Origin: Bradyrhizobium amphicarpaeae
GTDB lineage: Bacteria; Pseudomonadota; Alphaproteobacteria; Rhizobiales; Xanthobacteraceae
Length of the DNA: 64,000 bases
NCBI RefSeq assembly: GCF_002266435.3
Contig: NZ_CP029426.2
Location: 3,006,001 to 3,070,000, forward strand
Direction: 5' to 3'
The notes under the pieces were generated by a model that saw nothing but the letters and a program-made list of their open reading frames with translations, made no database searches and had not been told where the DNA came from. Positions 55,447-63,880 of the stretch are shown here, piece after piece. The position numbers and the translations under genes are program-made. Each line of letters begins with the position of its first letter. The first letter of the stretch is position 1.

Positions 55447-56193
55447 TCAATAGGTTGCGCGTCCGCCGGAAATGTCGAACACCGCGCCGGTCGAGAAAGC
55501 ACAGTCTTCGGACGCGAGCCAGGCCACCATCGCGGCGAGCTCTTCGACCAGAACGAAGCGCCCCTTCGGAATCTTCGACAGCATGAAATCGATGTGCTGC
55601 TGTGTCATCTGGTCGAAGATCGCAGTCTTGGCCGCGGCCGGCGTCACCGCATTGACGAGGATGTCGTGTGCGGCGAGCTCCTTGCCGAGCGATTTGGTCA
55701 GCGCGATCAGGCCAGCCTTGGAGGCCGAATAGTGCGAGGCGTTCGGATTGCCTTCCTTGCCGGCGATGGAGGCGATGTTCACGATGCGCCCGTATTTCTG
55801 CTTGAGCATCGCGGGCACGATCGCCTTGCAGACGATGAAGGGACCGTCGAGGTTGATGCGCAGCACCTTGCGCCATTCCTCCAGATCGGTCTCCCAGACC
55901 GGCTTGTTGACGCCGGCGATGCCGGCGTTGTTGACGAGGATGTCGATCTTGCCGAACGCGGCCAGCGTCGCATCGCGCGCCTGCTCGACGGCTGCGGTAT
56001 CGGTGACGTCGACCTTGAAGACTTTGGTCTCGCCGCCGATCTCCTTCGCCGTCTTCTCGGCCAGCGCGGCGTCGAAATCCCAAATCGCGACCTTGGCGCC
56101 GGAGGCGGCGAAGCGCTGGGTGATGGCGCGGCCAAAGCCCTGCGCGCCGCCGGTGACGATGGCGACGCGGCCGTCGAGGTCGATCTTGTTCAT
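55447..56193 (-). CDS. SDR-family NAD(P)-dependent dehydrogenase
   Basis: The 248-residue classical SDR has a cofactor site TGGAQGFG (14-21), NNAGIAG, and the catalytic Ser/Tyr/Lys arrangement IASIAG...HYSASKAGLIALTKSLGKELA. Asp at IWDFDAAL (end of beta2) suggests NAD preference. It is the second SDR of the leftward cluster with the DHRS6-like SDR (18-base gap) and the IlvD/Edd dehydratase, pointing to oxidation of a sugar or sugar acid (inference). Confidence 0.9.
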   Translation of the reverse strand: MNKIDLDGRVAIVTGGAQGFGRAITQRFAASGAKVAIWDFDAALAEKTAKEIGGETKVFKVDVTDTAAVEQARDATLAAFGKIDILVNNAGIAGVNKPVWETDLEEWRKVLRINLDGPFIVCKAIVPAMLKQKYGRIVNIASIAGKEGNPNASHYSASKAGLIALTKSLGKELAAHDILVNAVTPAAAKTAIFDQMTQQHIDFMLSKIPKGRFVLVEELAAMVAWLASEDCAFSTGAVFDISGGRATY

Positions 56194-56211
56194 GAGACTG
56201 ATCCCCAGGCG

Positions 56212-56943
56212 TCAGAGCATGTAGCCGCCGTCGACGACGAGGTCGACGCCAGTGGTGAAGGCGCTCTCGTCGCTGCCGAGATAGACGGCCATGTTGGCGA
56301 TCTCCTCGGCGGTGCCGAGCCGGCCCATCTTCTGGCGGGAGATGAACATCTCCTTGCCCTGCGGTCCCTGTGCGGCGGCGCGGTCGAGCATCGAGGGCGT
56401 CTCGACGGTGCCGGGGCAGATCGAGTTGCAGCGGATGCCCTTGGTGATGAAGTCGAGCGCGACCGCACGCGACAGCAGCGACACGGCAGCCTTCGACGAG
56501 CTGTAGACGTAGCGGTTCGCCGGCGGTCGCAGCGCGGCGCAGGACGAGATGTTGACGATGCTGCCGCCGCCGCCCGCGAGCATCTCGGGCAGGAAGGCCT
56601 TGATGGTCCGGTGCATCGACTTGACGTTGAGGTCGAACGAGAAGTCGAAATCCTCCTCCGAGCACTCCAGGATGGTGCCGTGGTGCACGAAGCCGGCTGC
56701 ATTGAGCAGGATGTCGATCCTGCCGACGCGCTTTGCAAAAGCGTTGACGTCGGCGGTGTTGCGGACGTCGAGCTTGGCGACCTCGGCGATGCCTTCCTTG
56801 GTCAGATCGGCGATGCCGGCTTCATTGATGTCGGTCGCAATGACCGTTGCGCCTTCACGCGCGAATGCGAGGGCGCAGGCGCGCCCGATGCCGGCGGCTG
56901 CCGCCGTGACGACGGCACGTTTGCCCTTGAGGCGGTTGGCCAT
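56212..56943 (-). CDS. SDR dehydrogenase similar to 2-keto-3-deoxy-L-fuconate dehydrogenase/DHRS6
   Basis: This 243-residue SDR resembles the human DHRS6 (BDH2) and bacterial 2-keto-3-deoxy-L-fuconate dehydrogenase family. Landmarks are VVTAAAAGIGRACALAFAREGATVIATDIN (TAAAxGIG replaces TGxxxGxG, as in DHRS6), GFVHHGTILECSEEDFDFSFDLNVKSM, IKAFLPEML, GIRCNSICPGTVETPS, and RQKMGRLGTAEEIANMAVYLGSDESAFTTG. Residues for Ser/Tyr/Lys catalysis are present (NISS, YVYSSSKAA). It sits downstream of the dehydratase, which matches an L-fucose-like oxidative pathway (inference). Confidence 0.85.
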   Translation of the reverse strand: MANRLKGKRAVVTAAAAGIGRACALAFAREGATVIATDINEAGIADLTKEGIAEVAKLDVRNTADVNAFAKRVGRIDILLNAAGFVHHGTILECSEEDFDFSFDLNVKSMHRTIKAFLPEMLAGGGGSIVNISSCAALRPPANRYVYSSSKAAVSLLSRAVALDFITKGIRCNSICPGTVETPSMLDRAAAQGPQGKEMFISRQKMGRLGTAEEIANMAVYLGSDESAFTTGVDLVVDGGYML

Positions 56944-56980
56944 GTTCTTGTTCTCCTCACCTTGAATTTGATTTCAGTGC

Positions 56981-57055
56981 CGTAGCCCGGATGAGCACGC
57001 AAGCGCGATATCCGGGAGCGGATATCCCGGGTGTCGCTTCGCTCACCCGGGCTAT
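56981..57055. repeat. Intergenic inverted-repeat element (type B)
   Basis: GTAGCCCGG...GCGATATCCGGGAG pairs imperfectly with GGATATCCCGGGTG...CACCCGGGCTAT across 75 bases, between the DHRS6-like SDR and the dehydratase. Similar GTAGCCCGGATGAGCG elements are common in Bradyrhizobium intergenic regions (memory). It differs in sequence from the element at 20635. Confidence 0.6.
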
Positions 57056-57066
57056 GCGTGCCTATC

Positions 57067-58896
57067 TCAGTGATTATCCCGCGCCACGCCGAACGTGCCG
57101 GCGACGTTCTGGTAGCGGGTGGCCAGCTCCATGCAGGCACCGGTCGATTGCTGGCCGACGGTGTTGCGATAGATCTCCTGCCACGGCGTCTGGTTCGGCG
57201 GGTGCTTGAAGCCGCCATTGGCCTTGAGCTCGGCGTGACGCTTCTTCAGTTCCTCGTCCGAGATCAGGATGTTGGCGCTGCCCTTGTTGAGGTCGACGCG
57301 GACCTTGTCGCCGGTCTTGAGCACCGCAAGGCCGCCATTGGCTGCAGCTTCCGGCGAGGCGTTCAGGATCGAGGGCGAGCCCGAGGTGCCGGACTGGCGG
57401 CCGTCGCCGATGCAGGGCAGGGACAGGATGCCGCGTTTGATCAGCGCTGCCGGCGGCTGCATGTTCACGACTTCGGCTCCACCGGGATAGCCGATCGGCC
57501 CGGTGCCGCGGATGAACAGCACGCAGCGCTCGTCGATGTCGAGCGAGGCATCATCGATCCGCGCGTGATAGTCCTCGGGTCCCTCGAACACGATGGCGCG
57601 GCCCTCGAAGGCGTTCAGGTCCTTCGGATTGCTGAGATAGCGGTCGCGGAATTCCTTGGAGATGACCGAGGTCTTCATGATCGCCGAATCGAACAGATTG
57701 CCCTTCAGCACCAGGAAGCCGGCATCCTTCACCAGCGGCTTGTCGTAGGCCCAGATCACGTCGTTGTCGGGCTTCGGCGCATCCTTGCAGTTCTCGCCGA
57801 TGCCGCGGCCGTTGACGGTGACGGCGTCCTCATGGATGCGCTTGTGCTTCATCAATTCGCGCACCACCGCCGGCACGCCGCCGGCGCGGTGGAATTCCTC
57901 GCCGAGATAGAAGCCGGCAGGCTGCATGTTGACCAGCAGCGGCACGTCGTGGCCGACCTTCTGCCAGTCCTCGATGGTGAGCTCGACGCCGATGTGGCGG
58001 GCCAGCGCGTTGATGTGGATCGGCGCGTTGGTCGAGCCGCCGATCGCCGAATTGATCACGATGCAGTTCTCGAACGCCTTACGGGTCAGGATGTCCGAGG
58101 GTTTGAGGTCTTCCCACACCATCTCGACGGCGCGCTTGCCGGTCTCGTAGGCGATCTGGCCGCGCTCGCGATAGGGCGCGGGGATCGCAGCACATCCCGG
58201 CAGCGAGAAGCCGAGCGCTTCGGCAAGACCGTTCATGGTCGACGCCGTGCCCATGGTGTTGCAATGGCCGACCGACGGCGCGGAAGAGGCCACGATCTCC
58301 ATGAACTCTTCATAGTCGATCTCGCCCGCGGCAAGCCGCTCGCGCGACTTCCAGACGATGGTGCCGGAGCCGGTGCGCTCGCCGGCGTGCCAGCCGTTGA
58401 GCATCGGGCCGCCCGACAGCACGATCGCGGGGAGGTTGACGGTCGCAGCCGCCATCATGCAGGCCGGCGTGGTCTTGTCGCAGCCTGTGGTGAGCACGAC
58501 GCCGTCCAGCGGATAGCCGTAGAGGATCTCGACCAGGCCGAGATAGGCGAGGTTGCGGTCGAGTGCCGCGGTCGGGCGTTTGCCGGTCTCCTGGATCGGA
58601 TGGGTCGGGAATTCCATCGCGATGCCGCCGGCCTCGCGGATGCCCTCTCGCACGCGATGGGCAAGCTCGATGTGGTGGCGGTTGCAGGGAGAGAGGTCGT
58701 TGCCGGTCTGGGCGATGCCGATGATCGGCTTGCCGGACTGCAGCTCGGCACGGGTGAGGCCGTAATTGAGGTAGCGCTCCATGTAGAGCGCGGTCATGCC
58801 CGGGTTATGCGGGTTGTTGAACCATTCCTGCGAGCGAAGATGGCGGCGGGAGCCGTTGCCGGCGGGCACATGCCCATTGGTTGGTTTTTTTGTCAT
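57067..58896 (-). CDS. IlvD/Edd-family sugar-acid dehydratase
   Basis: The 609-residue Fe-S-dependent dehydratase has an N-terminal [33 protein letters not shown] typical of the sugar-acid branch (L-arabonate/D-xylonate/fuconate-like). The cluster ligands are [21 protein letters not shown] and [15 protein letters not shown]. Further motifs are [55 protein letters not shown] and EEELKKR-like ends. It lies upstream of two SDRs and behind a LacI regulator, consistent with dehydration of an aldonate to a 2-keto-3-deoxy acid. The ATG at 58896 has AGGAGA upstream; a TTG at 58911 is discounted. Confidence 0.9.
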   Translation of the reverse strand: MTKKPTNGHVPAGNGSRRHLRSQEWFNNPHNPGMTALYMERYLNYGLTRAELQSGKPIIGIAQTGNDLSPCNRHHIELAHRVREGIREAGGIAMEFPTHPIQETGKRPTAALDRNLAYLGLVEILYGYPLDGVVLTTGCDKTTPACMMAAATVNLPAIVLSGGPMLNGWHAGERTGSGTIVWKSRERLAAGEIDYEEFMEIVASSAPSVGHCNTMGTASTMNGLAEALGFSLPGCAAIPAPYRERGQIAYETGKRAVEMVWEDLKPSDILTRKAFENCIVINSAIGGSTNAPIHINALARHIGVELTIEDWQKVGHDVPLLVNMQPAGFYLGEEFHRAGGVPAVVRELMKHKRIHEDAVTVNGRGIGENCKDAPKPDNDVIWAYDKPLVKDAGFLVLKGNLFDSAIMKTSVISKEFRDRYLSNPKDLNAFEGRAIVFEGPEDYHARIDDASLDIDERCVLFIRGTGPIGYPGGAEVVNMQPPAALIKRGILSLPCIGDGRQSGTSGSPSILNASPEAAANGGLAVLKTGDKVRVDLNKGSANILISDEELKKRHAELKANGGFKHPPNQTPWQEIYRNTVGQQSTGACMELATRYQNVAGTFGVARDNH

Positions 58897-59032
58897 TGGT
58901 TTCTCCTGCAATGCAAACGCACTGGCGTCCGTCCACTTACATCAGCCTTGGGGCGTCGGCTTGCGCGATGCCCAACGGTGCGAATGACGGATCGCTGGCC
59001 CGCTGGCGGGTCGTTTCCTCACAAAAGCGATA

Positions 59033-60133
59033 CTAGTCACGGCTACTTGGTAACGCTACCATTTTGTTCGTCCCGCCCGCGCCTGAAACGGCTGGCCTGC
59101 TGTCCGAATGGCGCGGCAACGAGCTTTGCCGTTCGATCACCCTGAAGCCGAGATCGAGCACCGGCTGCTCCGGGCGATGTCCGTCGATCGCCTCGATGAG
59201 CATGGTGGCGGCCGTTTTGCCCATCTCGTAGCGGTTGGTGCGCACGCTGGTGAGGGTGGGGACGGCGGAGGCCATGAATTCCAGGTCGTTGAAGCCGACG
59301 ATCGCGATCTGCTCGGGCACGGCGATCTCGCGGCGCCGGCATTCGAACAGCACGCCGAGCGCGAGGTCGTCATTGGCGCAGAACACCGCATCGAGATCGG
59401 GCTCGCGCGCCAGGAGATCGGTGAACAGCGCGCCGCCCAGCGTCACCGAGGTCGGCGTCGCCGTGGTGACGACGAGGCGCTGCTCGAACGACCCGGCGTC
59501 CTTCATGGCCGAGACATATCCGTCCAGCCGCCGCTGCACCCTGGGATCCATGCGCGCCCCGACGAAGCCGATCTTGCGGCGGCCCTGTTCGAACAGGTGC
59601 GCAACCGCTGCGCGGGCTGCATCATAGTGCGAAAAGCCGATCATCATGTCGACCGGGTCGGGGCCGATCTCCATGATCTGAACGATCGGGCAATCGGCGG
59701 CCTCGAGCATGGCGCGCGATTCCGGGGTCTGGTCGATGCCCGTGACGATCAGCCCTGCAGGCTGTTGCGCGAGAAACAGCCGCAGCAGCTTTTCTTCCTG
59801 GAGAATGCTGTAGCGCGTGTTGGACAACTGGATCGAGTAGCGGCTGCCTTCGGACGCGTCGTAGATGCCGCGCAGCACGTCCGAGAACACGTTGTTGGTG
59901 AGAGAGGGAATCAGGACGCCGATAACTTCGGTACGCTGCGAGGCCAGCGCGCGTGCAGCAAGGTTAGGCACATAGCCGAGCTCCTTGGCCGCGCTCTCCA
60001 CCCGTGTCCGCTTGCCGATCGACAGGGCCTCCGGATTGCGGAAGAACCGGGACGCCGTGATCGGGCTGACGCCGGCAAGCTCGGCGACTTCGGCCAGCCG
60101 GATCTTGCCTGACTTGGTGCGTTTTCGACCCAT
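59033..60133 (-). CDS. LacI-family transcriptional regulator of the sugar locus
   Basis: This 366-residue protein has the HTH in IRLAEVAELAGVSPITASRFFRNPEALSIGKRTRVESAAKELGYVPN plus hinge (LAARALASQRTEVIGVLIPSLTNNVF). The C-terminal periplasmic-binding-like domain includes GFVGARMDPRVQRRLDGYV and VFCANDDLALGVLFECRRREIAVPEQIAIVGFND. It is divergent from the ABC transporter and lies upstream of the dehydratase operon. Two LacI-type palindromes (59048-59061 and 60176-60189) flank it on the sides of both operons. The effector is probably a sugar acid (inference). Confidence 0.9.
   Translation of the reverse strand: MGRKRTKSGKIRLAEVAELAGVSPITASRFFRNPEALSIGKRTRVESAAKELGYVPNLAARALASQRTEVIGVLIPSLTNNVFSDVLRGIYDASEGSRYSIQLSNTRYSILQEEKLLRLFLAQQPAGLIVTGIDQTPESRAMLEAADCPIVQIMEIGPDPVDMMIGFSHYDAARAAVAHLFEQGRRKIGFVGARMDPRVQRRLDGYVSAMKDAGSFEQRLVVTTATPTSVTLGGALFTDLLAREPDLDAVFCANDDLALGVLFECRRREIAVPEQIAIVGFNDLEFMASAVPTLTSVRTNRYEMGKTAATMLIEAIDGHRPEQPVLDLGFRVIERQSSLPRHSDSRPAVSGAGGTNKMVALPSSRD
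59048..59061. promoter_or_regulatory. LacI-type operator near the dehydratase operon
   Basis: TGGTAACGCTACCA is one base off the perfect LacI/GalR-family palindrome TGGTAGCGCTACCA. It lies inside the 3' end of the LacI coding region, about 150 bases upstream of the dehydratase ATG, where it could control that leftward operon. A matching site occurs at 60176. Confidence 0.65.
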
Positions 60134-60175
60134 TTGTTGCTCTTAACACAGTCATTCCTGCAAACAAAGGAACGT

Positions 60176-60189
60176 TGACAGCGCTACCA
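60176..60189. promoter_or_regulatory. LacI-type operator between LacI and the ABC transporter
   Basis: TGACAGCGCTACCA fits the family consensus TGNNAGCGCTNNCA and shares GCGCTACCA with the operator at 59048. It sits 43 bases upstream of the LacI start and about 150 bases upstream of the ATPase gene, so it may repress both. Confidence 0.7.
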
Positions 60190-60335
60190 GCAACGACTAA
60201 CCAAAGACAAATTGCCAAAACCGCACAAACTGCCGACAATGTTGCTCGCTAAAAGTGGGCCGTGTTCGGTAAAGTCTGAAAAAACAAGACGGTCGCGGCG
60301 CTAAAGGCGTCGGGGACTTTCGAGGAGGGAGCTAG

Positions 60336-61403
60336 ATGTCGTCTGTGCAAATCCGCGACGTGCGGAAATCGTTCGGTAATTTTGAAGTCCTGCACGGCGT
60401 AACTGTACCGATCGAGGACGGCCAGTTCGTCGTTCTGGTCGGCCCCTCCGGCTGCGGCAAGTCGACGCTTCTGCGCATGCTCGCCGGTCTCGAGAACATC
60501 ACCTCCGGCACGATCTCGATCGGTGACCGCGTCGTCAACAATGTCCAGCCCAAGGAGCGGGACATTGCGATGGTCTTCCAGAACTACGCGCTCTATCCGC
60601 ACATGACGGTCGCCGACAACATGGGTTTCTCGCTGAAGCTGCGGAATGCAGGCGCCGACGAGATCAACAAGCGCGTCAAGCGCGCCGCCGAGATCCTCGC
60701 GCTGGGGCCGCTGCTCGATCGCTATCCGCGCCAGCTCTCCGGCGGTCAGCGCCAGCGTGTCGCGATGGGCCGCGCCATCGTGCGTGATCCGCAAGTCTTT
60801 CTGTTCGACGAGCCGTTGTCCAATCTCGACGCCAAGCTGCGCGTCGCCATGCGCACCGAGATCAAGGAGCTGCACCAGCGGCTAAAGACGACGACCGTCT
60901 ACGTCACCCACGACCAGATCGAAGCCATGACCATGGCCGACAAGATCGTCGTCATGCATGACGGCATCGTCGAGCAGATGGGCACGCCGCTCGAGCTCTA
61001 TGACAAGCCCGACAACCAGTTCGTCGCCGGCTTCATCGGCTCGCCCGCGATGAACTTCCTGAAGGGGCATGTGCGGGTCAACGGCGTTGCGACCTTCGAG
61101 GGGCCGAACGGCGTCAAGCTGCCGCTCAAGACCGCGCCCGCGGCATCCGACGGCCGTCCCGCGGTCTACGGCGTGCGGCCCGAGCATTTCACCATCGCCG
61201 ACGACGGCGCCGAAGCCGAGATCGTGGTGGTCGAGCCGACCGGCTCGGAGACGCAGGTGTTCGCCAAGATCGGCGGCGAGCAGGTCGTCGCGGTGTTCCG
61301 CGAACGCCACCAGTTCAATCCGGGCGACAAGATCCGGCTGAAGCCCGAGCCGTCGCTGGTGCATCTGTTCGACGAGACGACGGGAAAGCGCCTGAACGCG
61401 TAG
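60336..61403 (+). CDS. Sugar ABC transporter ATP-binding protein (UgpC/MalK type)
   Basis: The 355-residue ATPase of CUT1 carbohydrate importers has Walker A GPSGCGKST at 36-44, a Q-loop in MVFQNYALYPHMTVADN, signature LSGGQRQRVAMGRA near 134, Walker B VFLFDEPLSNLD, the H-loop YVTHDQIEAMTMAD, and the C-terminal regulatory OB (MalK/TOBE) domain (VYGVRPEHFTIADDGAEAEIVVVEPTGSETQV). It heads the ATPase - binding protein - permease - permease order. The LacI operator at 60176 lies upstream. Confidence 0.94.
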   Translation: MSSVQIRDVRKSFGNFEVLHGVTVPIEDGQFVVLVGPSGCGKSTLLRMLAGLENITSGTISIGDRVVNNVQPKERDIAMVFQNYALYPHMTVADNMGFSLKLRNAGADEINKRVKRAAEILALGPLLDRYPRQLSGGQRQRVAMGRAIVRDPQVFLFDEPLSNLDAKLRVAMRTEIKELHQRLKTTTVYVTHDQIEAMTMADKIVVMHDGIVEQMGTPLELYDKPDNQFVAGFIGSPAMNFLKGHVRVNGVATFEGPNGVKLPLKTAPAASDGRPAVYGVRPEHFTIADDGAEAEIVVVEPTGSETQVFAKIGGEQVVAVFRERHQFNPGDKIRLKPEPSLVHLFDETTGKRLNA

Positions 61404-61450
61404 CGTAAGACCAAGTCGAGACAATAAAAAAGCATCACAGGGAGGACACC

Positions 61451-62770
61451 ATGCAAGACTTTACCCGCCGGACTCTGCTTCAAGGCGGAACGGCATTGGC
61501 TGCGACCGGCATGCTCACCGGGCCGGCACTGTTCGATTTCGCCAAAGCCTGGGCACAGAGCTCGCCTTGGAAGGCGGAGCCCGGCGCCAAGCTGACCGTG
61601 ATGCGCTGGAAGCGCTTCGTGCCGGCCGAGGACGATGCGTTCAACGCCATGGTCGCCGCGTTCAAGACCGCCACCGGCACCGAGATGAATGTGTTCAGCG
61701 AATCCTTCGAGGACGTGCAGCCGAAGGCCTCGGTTGCGGCCAACACCGGCTCCGGACTCGATCTCGCCTGGGGCCTGCACACGCTGCCGCAGCTGTTCCC
61801 CACCAAAGTGCTGAAGATGAACGACGTCGCCGATTATCTCGGCAAGAAATACGGCGGCTGGACCGATGCGGCCGCCAAGACCTGCAAGCAGGGCAACGAC
61901 TGGCTCGGCATTCCCGTCGCGACCAACGGCGGTTACATGACGTACCGCAAGTCCGCGCTCGAAAAGGCCGGGTTCAAGGAATTCCCGAAGGATTTTCCGG
62001 GCTTCCTCGAGATGTGCAAGGCGCTGAAGAAGAACAACACGCCGGCCGGCTTCGCGCTCGGGCATGCCTCGGGCGACGGCAATTCGTGGCTGCACTGGGT
62101 CCTCTGGGGACACGGCGCCTACACCGTCGACCAGAACGACAAGATCGTCATCAATTCGCCGGAGACGGCGAAGGCGCTGGAATATTGCAAGGCGCTGTAC
62201 GACGCCTTCATCCCGGGCACGGCGTCCTGGAACGATTCCTCCAACAACAAGGCGTTCCTCGCCGGCGAGCTCTATTGCACGGCGAACGGCATCTCGATCT
62301 ACGTTGCCGCCAAGACCGATGCGAGCAAGAAGGAGCTGGCCGAGGACACCTATCACGCGCTCTGGCCGGTCGGACCGGTCGGCAAGCCGACCGAGCTGCA
62401 GCTTGCGCTGCCGATCCTCGCCTTCAACTTCACCAAATATCCGAATGCGGCAAAGGCTTTCATCGCCTTCATGCTGGAGAAGGAGAACTACGAGAAGTGG
62501 CTGGACGGCGCGCAGGGCTATCTGACCCAGACCCTGAACGCCTATGAGTCGGCGCCGATCTGGAAGGCCGATCCCAAGAACGAGGTGTTCTCGCAGGCCT
62601 CCAAGCGCACGCTGCCGGCGGCCGGTATCGGCACTGTCGGCGAAAAGGCGGCAACCGCGATCGCCGACTTCATTGTCGTCGACATGTTCGCCAATTACTG
62701 CACCGGCACCAAGGATGCGAAGGGCTCGATGGCGGAAGCCGAGCGCCAGCTCAAGCGCATCTATCGCTGA
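61451..62770 (+). CDS. Sugar ABC transporter substrate-binding protein (CUT1), Tat-exported
   Basis: This 439-residue periplasmic protein has a twin-arginine signal TRRTLLQGGTALAATGML with cleavage around AWAQS. Family-1 extracellular solute-binding features follow: MRWKRFVPAEDDAFNAMVAAFKTATG, VNTGSGLDLAWGLHTLPQLF-like N-lobe text, GIPVATNGGYMTYRKSALEKAGFKEFPKDF, and ANAAKAFIAFMLEKENYEKWL-like C-lobe text. Tat export implies folding before transport. It lies 47 bases after the ATPase, and a strong hairpin (62781-62805) follows it. Confidence 0.92.
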   Translation: MQDFTRRTLLQGGTALAATGMLTGPALFDFAKAWAQSSPWKAEPGAKLTVMRWKRFVPAEDDAFNAMVAAFKTATGTEMNVFSESFEDVQPKASVAANTGSGLDLAWGLHTLPQLFPTKVLKMNDVADYLGKKYGGWTDAAAKTCKQGNDWLGIPVATNGGYMTYRKSALEKAGFKEFPKDFPGFLEMCKALKKNNTPAGFALGHASGDGNSWLHWVLWGHGAYTVDQNDKIVINSPETAKALEYCKALYDAFIPGTASWNDSSNNKAFLAGELYCTANGISIYVAAKTDASKKELAEDTYHALWPVGPVGKPTELQLALPILAFNFTKYPNAAKAFIAFMLEKENYEKWLDGAQGYLTQTLNAYESAPIWKADPKNEVFSQASKRTLPAAGIGTVGEKAATAIADFIVVDMFANYCTGTKDAKGSMAEAERQLKRIYR

Positions 62771-62780
62771 TAGTCACGGG

Positions 62781-62805
62781 GCGGCCGGCCCATCCGGCCG
62801 GCCGC
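62781..62805 (+). other. Intercistronic hairpin after the binding-protein gene
   Basis: GCGGCCGGCC (62781-62790) and GGCCGGCCGC (62796-62805) form a perfect 10-bp stem with a 5-base loop, without a U-tract. Such structures after binding-protein genes commonly raise their transcript level relative to the downstream permeases (inference). Confidence 0.6.
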
Positions 62806-62835
62806 TCTTCAACATTTCGATCAGGGATATCGGGC

Positions 62836-63789
62836 ATGGCTGATGTCGCACTTCCCCGGGCCAAGCCTCAGATGATCGAGGACAGCGCCTGGACCCGGCT
62901 CAAACACAATCGTAACTGGCTCGGCTTCTGGTTCATGGTGCCGGCCATGGCGTTCCTGATCTTCTTCCTGGCCTATCCGCTGGGGCTCGGCATCTGGCTG
63001 TCCTTCACCGACACCCGCATCGGCAGGGTGGGGCAGTTCGTCGGCACCGAGAACTATGAATGGCTGTGGGACGATTCCATCTTCTGGCTGTCGGTGTTCA
63101 ACACACTGCTCTACACCACCGTCGCCAGCGCCATCAAATTCGCGGTCGGGCTCTATCTGGCGCTGCTGCTGAACGAGAACATGCCGTTCAAGGCGATGCT
63201 GCGCGCGATGGTGCTGATCCCCTTCATCGTGCCGACGGTGCTCTCGGCGCTGGCGTTCTGGTGGATCTTCGATTCGCAATTCTCCATCATCTCCTGGTCG
63301 CTGAAGCATCTCGGCCTGATCAACCAGAACATCAACTTCCTCGGCGACACGACCTGGGCACGCATCTGCGTGATCTTCGCCAATATCTGGCGCGGCGTGC
63401 CGTTCGTGGCGATCACGCTGCTGGCGGGCCTGCAGACGGTGTCGCCGTCGCTCTATGAAGCCGCCACGCTCGACGGTGCCACGCGCTGGCAGAATTTCCG
63501 CTTCATCACCTATCCGCTGCTGACGCCGATCATCGCCGTCGTGATGACCTTCTCGGTGCTGTTCACCTTCACCGACTTCCAGCTGATCTGGGCGATGACG
63601 CGCGGCGGTCCGGTCAACGCCACCCATCTGATGGCGACGCTGTCCTACCAGCGCGCGATCATCGCCGGGCAGCTCGGGGAGGGGGCTGCGATCTCGAGCG
63701 CCATGATTCCGTTCCTGCTCGCCGCGATCATGGTGTCATGGTTCGGCCTGCAGCGTCGCAAGTGGCAGCAGGGGGAGAACAATGACTGA
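62836..63789 (+). CDS. Sugar ABC transporter permease (MalF type, CUT1)
   Basis: A 317-residue inner-membrane protein with about six helices (WLGFWFMVPAMAFLIFFLAYPLGLGIWLSF near the start). The EAA motif that contacts the ATPase is EAATLDGATRWQNFRFITYPLLTPIIAVV. It is the first of two permeases; the second begins at 63871 after an 81-base gap that contains a tiny ORF and a duplicated junction. GGGCATGG near 62830 precedes the ATG. Confidence 0.93.
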   Translation: MADVALPRAKPQMIEDSAWTRLKHNRNWLGFWFMVPAMAFLIFFLAYPLGLGIWLSFTDTRIGRVGQFVGTENYEWLWDDSIFWLSVFNTLLYTTVASAIKFAVGLYLALLLNENMPFKAMLRAMVLIPFIVPTVLSALAFWWIFDSQFSIISWSLKHLGLINQNINFLGDTTWARICVIFANIWRGVPFVAITLLAGLQTVSPSLYEAATLDGATRWQNFRFITYPLLTPIIAVVMTFSVLFTFTDFQLIWAMTRGGPVNATHLMATLSYQRAIIAGQLGEGAAISSAMIPFLLAAIMVSWFGLQRRKWQQGENND

Positions 63790-63880
63790 TCCCCGCTCCG
63801 TTTCCGTCTCTTTTGCGCGAACGGGGCAAGCCCCGCGCGTGCCGTCGCACATGGCAACAGGGAGAGAACAATGACCGATC
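63755..63880. repeat. Duplicated gene-junction sequence (37-base direct repeat, 89-base offset)
   Basis: 63755-63791 and 63844-63880 match at 32 of 37 positions (GTCGCA, then TGGCArCAGGGrGAGAACAA, then TGACyGATC). The first copy covers the last codons of the upstream permease, its stop and an ATG. The second covers the start region of the next permease. Between them lies a hairpin around CGGGGCAAGCCCCG (63822-63835). The arrangement suggests local duplication of the coupled start region. Confidence 0.75.
63782..63874 (+). CDS. Possible 30-residue ORF bridging the two permeases
   Basis: A 30-codon frame starts at an ATG eight bases before the upstream permease stop, preceded by GGGGGAG. Its TGA overlaps the next permease ATG (ATGA). 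Its sequence begins MTDPRSVSVSFARTGQ. The first three residues repeat those of the downstream permease (MTD) because of the junction duplication, so it may be a remnant that keeps translation coupled across the gap. Confidence 0.3.
   Translation: MTDPRSVSVSFARTGQAPRVPSHMATGREQ

Noticed and set aside
54890..55586. Plus-strand frames over the GFA and SDR region
   Set aside because: They are antisense to the GFA gene, whose Cys motifs are complete, and have low-complexity Arg/Ser-rich translations.
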